A DNA stretch of 32,463 nucleotides from Butyricicoccus sp. (GTDB lineage Bacteria; Bacillota; Clostridia; Oscillospirales; Butyricicoccaceae), in assembly GCA_017886875.1 (NCBI GenBank), contig JAGHIZ010000110.1, positions 1 to 32,463 on the forward strand, read 5' to 3'. This document shows, in pieces, positions 32,424 through 32,463 of this stretch. Position numbers and translations under genes: made by a program. Every line of letters starts with the position of its first letter. Position 1 is the first letter of the stretch. A model generated the notes under the pieces. That model did not search any database. It worked only from the letters and a program-made list of their open reading frames with translations, and was not told the origin of the DNA.

Positions 32424-32463
32424 TTTATCTCCACCTTTCATTATTTTACTATTATATTACTAC

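Noticed and set aside
30752-32441. Beta-lactam resistance locus
   Set aside because: BlaI and BlaR1-like proteins are present, but there is no beta-lactamase or PBP gene and the sensor lacks a penicillin-binding domain.
1-32463. rRNA or tRNA genes
   Set aside because: No tRNA-like cloverleaf with a T-arm or conserved rRNA sequence was seen on either strand by eye.

Overview
The window is very AT-rich. It encodes Gram-positive surface and regulatory proteins: a sortase, S-layer homology (SLH) domains, SpaA/Cna-B adhesin repeats, a Spo0A-type DNA-binding domain, BlaI/BlaR1 regulators and a bacteriocin-type ABC transporter. Together with AGGAGG-like ribosome sites, this points to a low-GC Firmicute, probably a gut Clostridia relative. 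The species cannot be named from the sequence. Decayed insertion sequences, an iteron-like array and a primase-helicase gene suggest a mobile or formerly self-replicating element.

Layout. (1) 1-930: remnants of IS200/IS605-type tnpB genes on the minus strand, with an element-end hairpin between them. (2) 976-2045: fifteen direct copies of a ~20-bp motif spaced at multiples of about 22 bp, three longer repeat units and a TA-rich tract, leading into a primase-helicase gene (2103-3884). It looks like a replication origin. (3) 4079-4960: a degraded IS66 element. (4) 5206-23711: plus-strand genes, mostly separate transcription units, many preceded by a shared TGCATATAAT-like box. They encode small membrane proteins, a large single-pass membrane protein, a sortase, an SLH-anchored protein, a stand-alone Spo0A C-terminal-like regulator, and a giant adhesin with 26 SpaA-like repeats. 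One TGA separates the adhesin from its C-terminal domain and LPTTGF motif. Two tiny hydrophobic proteins lie on the opposite strand at 12810-13056. (5) 24234-28002, minus strand: an ABC ATPase, a multi-pass permease of the bacteriocin-immunity type, and a secreted protein that appears to lack a standard start codon. (6) 28276-32441, minus strand: a BlaI repressor and BlaR1-like M56 peptidase, a C39-like secreted peptidase with an upstream 46-aa peptide ORF, a membrane-anchored protein split by a frameshift in an AT dinucleotide repeat, and a 54-aa Cys/His module that repeats the BlaR1 C-terminus.

How the genes may work together. In the plus-strand block, the sortase, SLH protein and giant adhesin could form one cell-surface assembly, with the Spo0A-like protein as a possible local regulator. 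In the right-hand block, the C39-like gene has a full promoter with a MecI/BlaI-like palindrome just downstream. A 61-bp structured repeat occurs in the leaders of both the C39-like gene and the secreted-protein gene. This suggests one BlaI/BlaR1-controlled extracytoplasmic response, or a peptide or bacteriocin-like system, that includes the ABC transporter. These functional links are inferences from arrangement.
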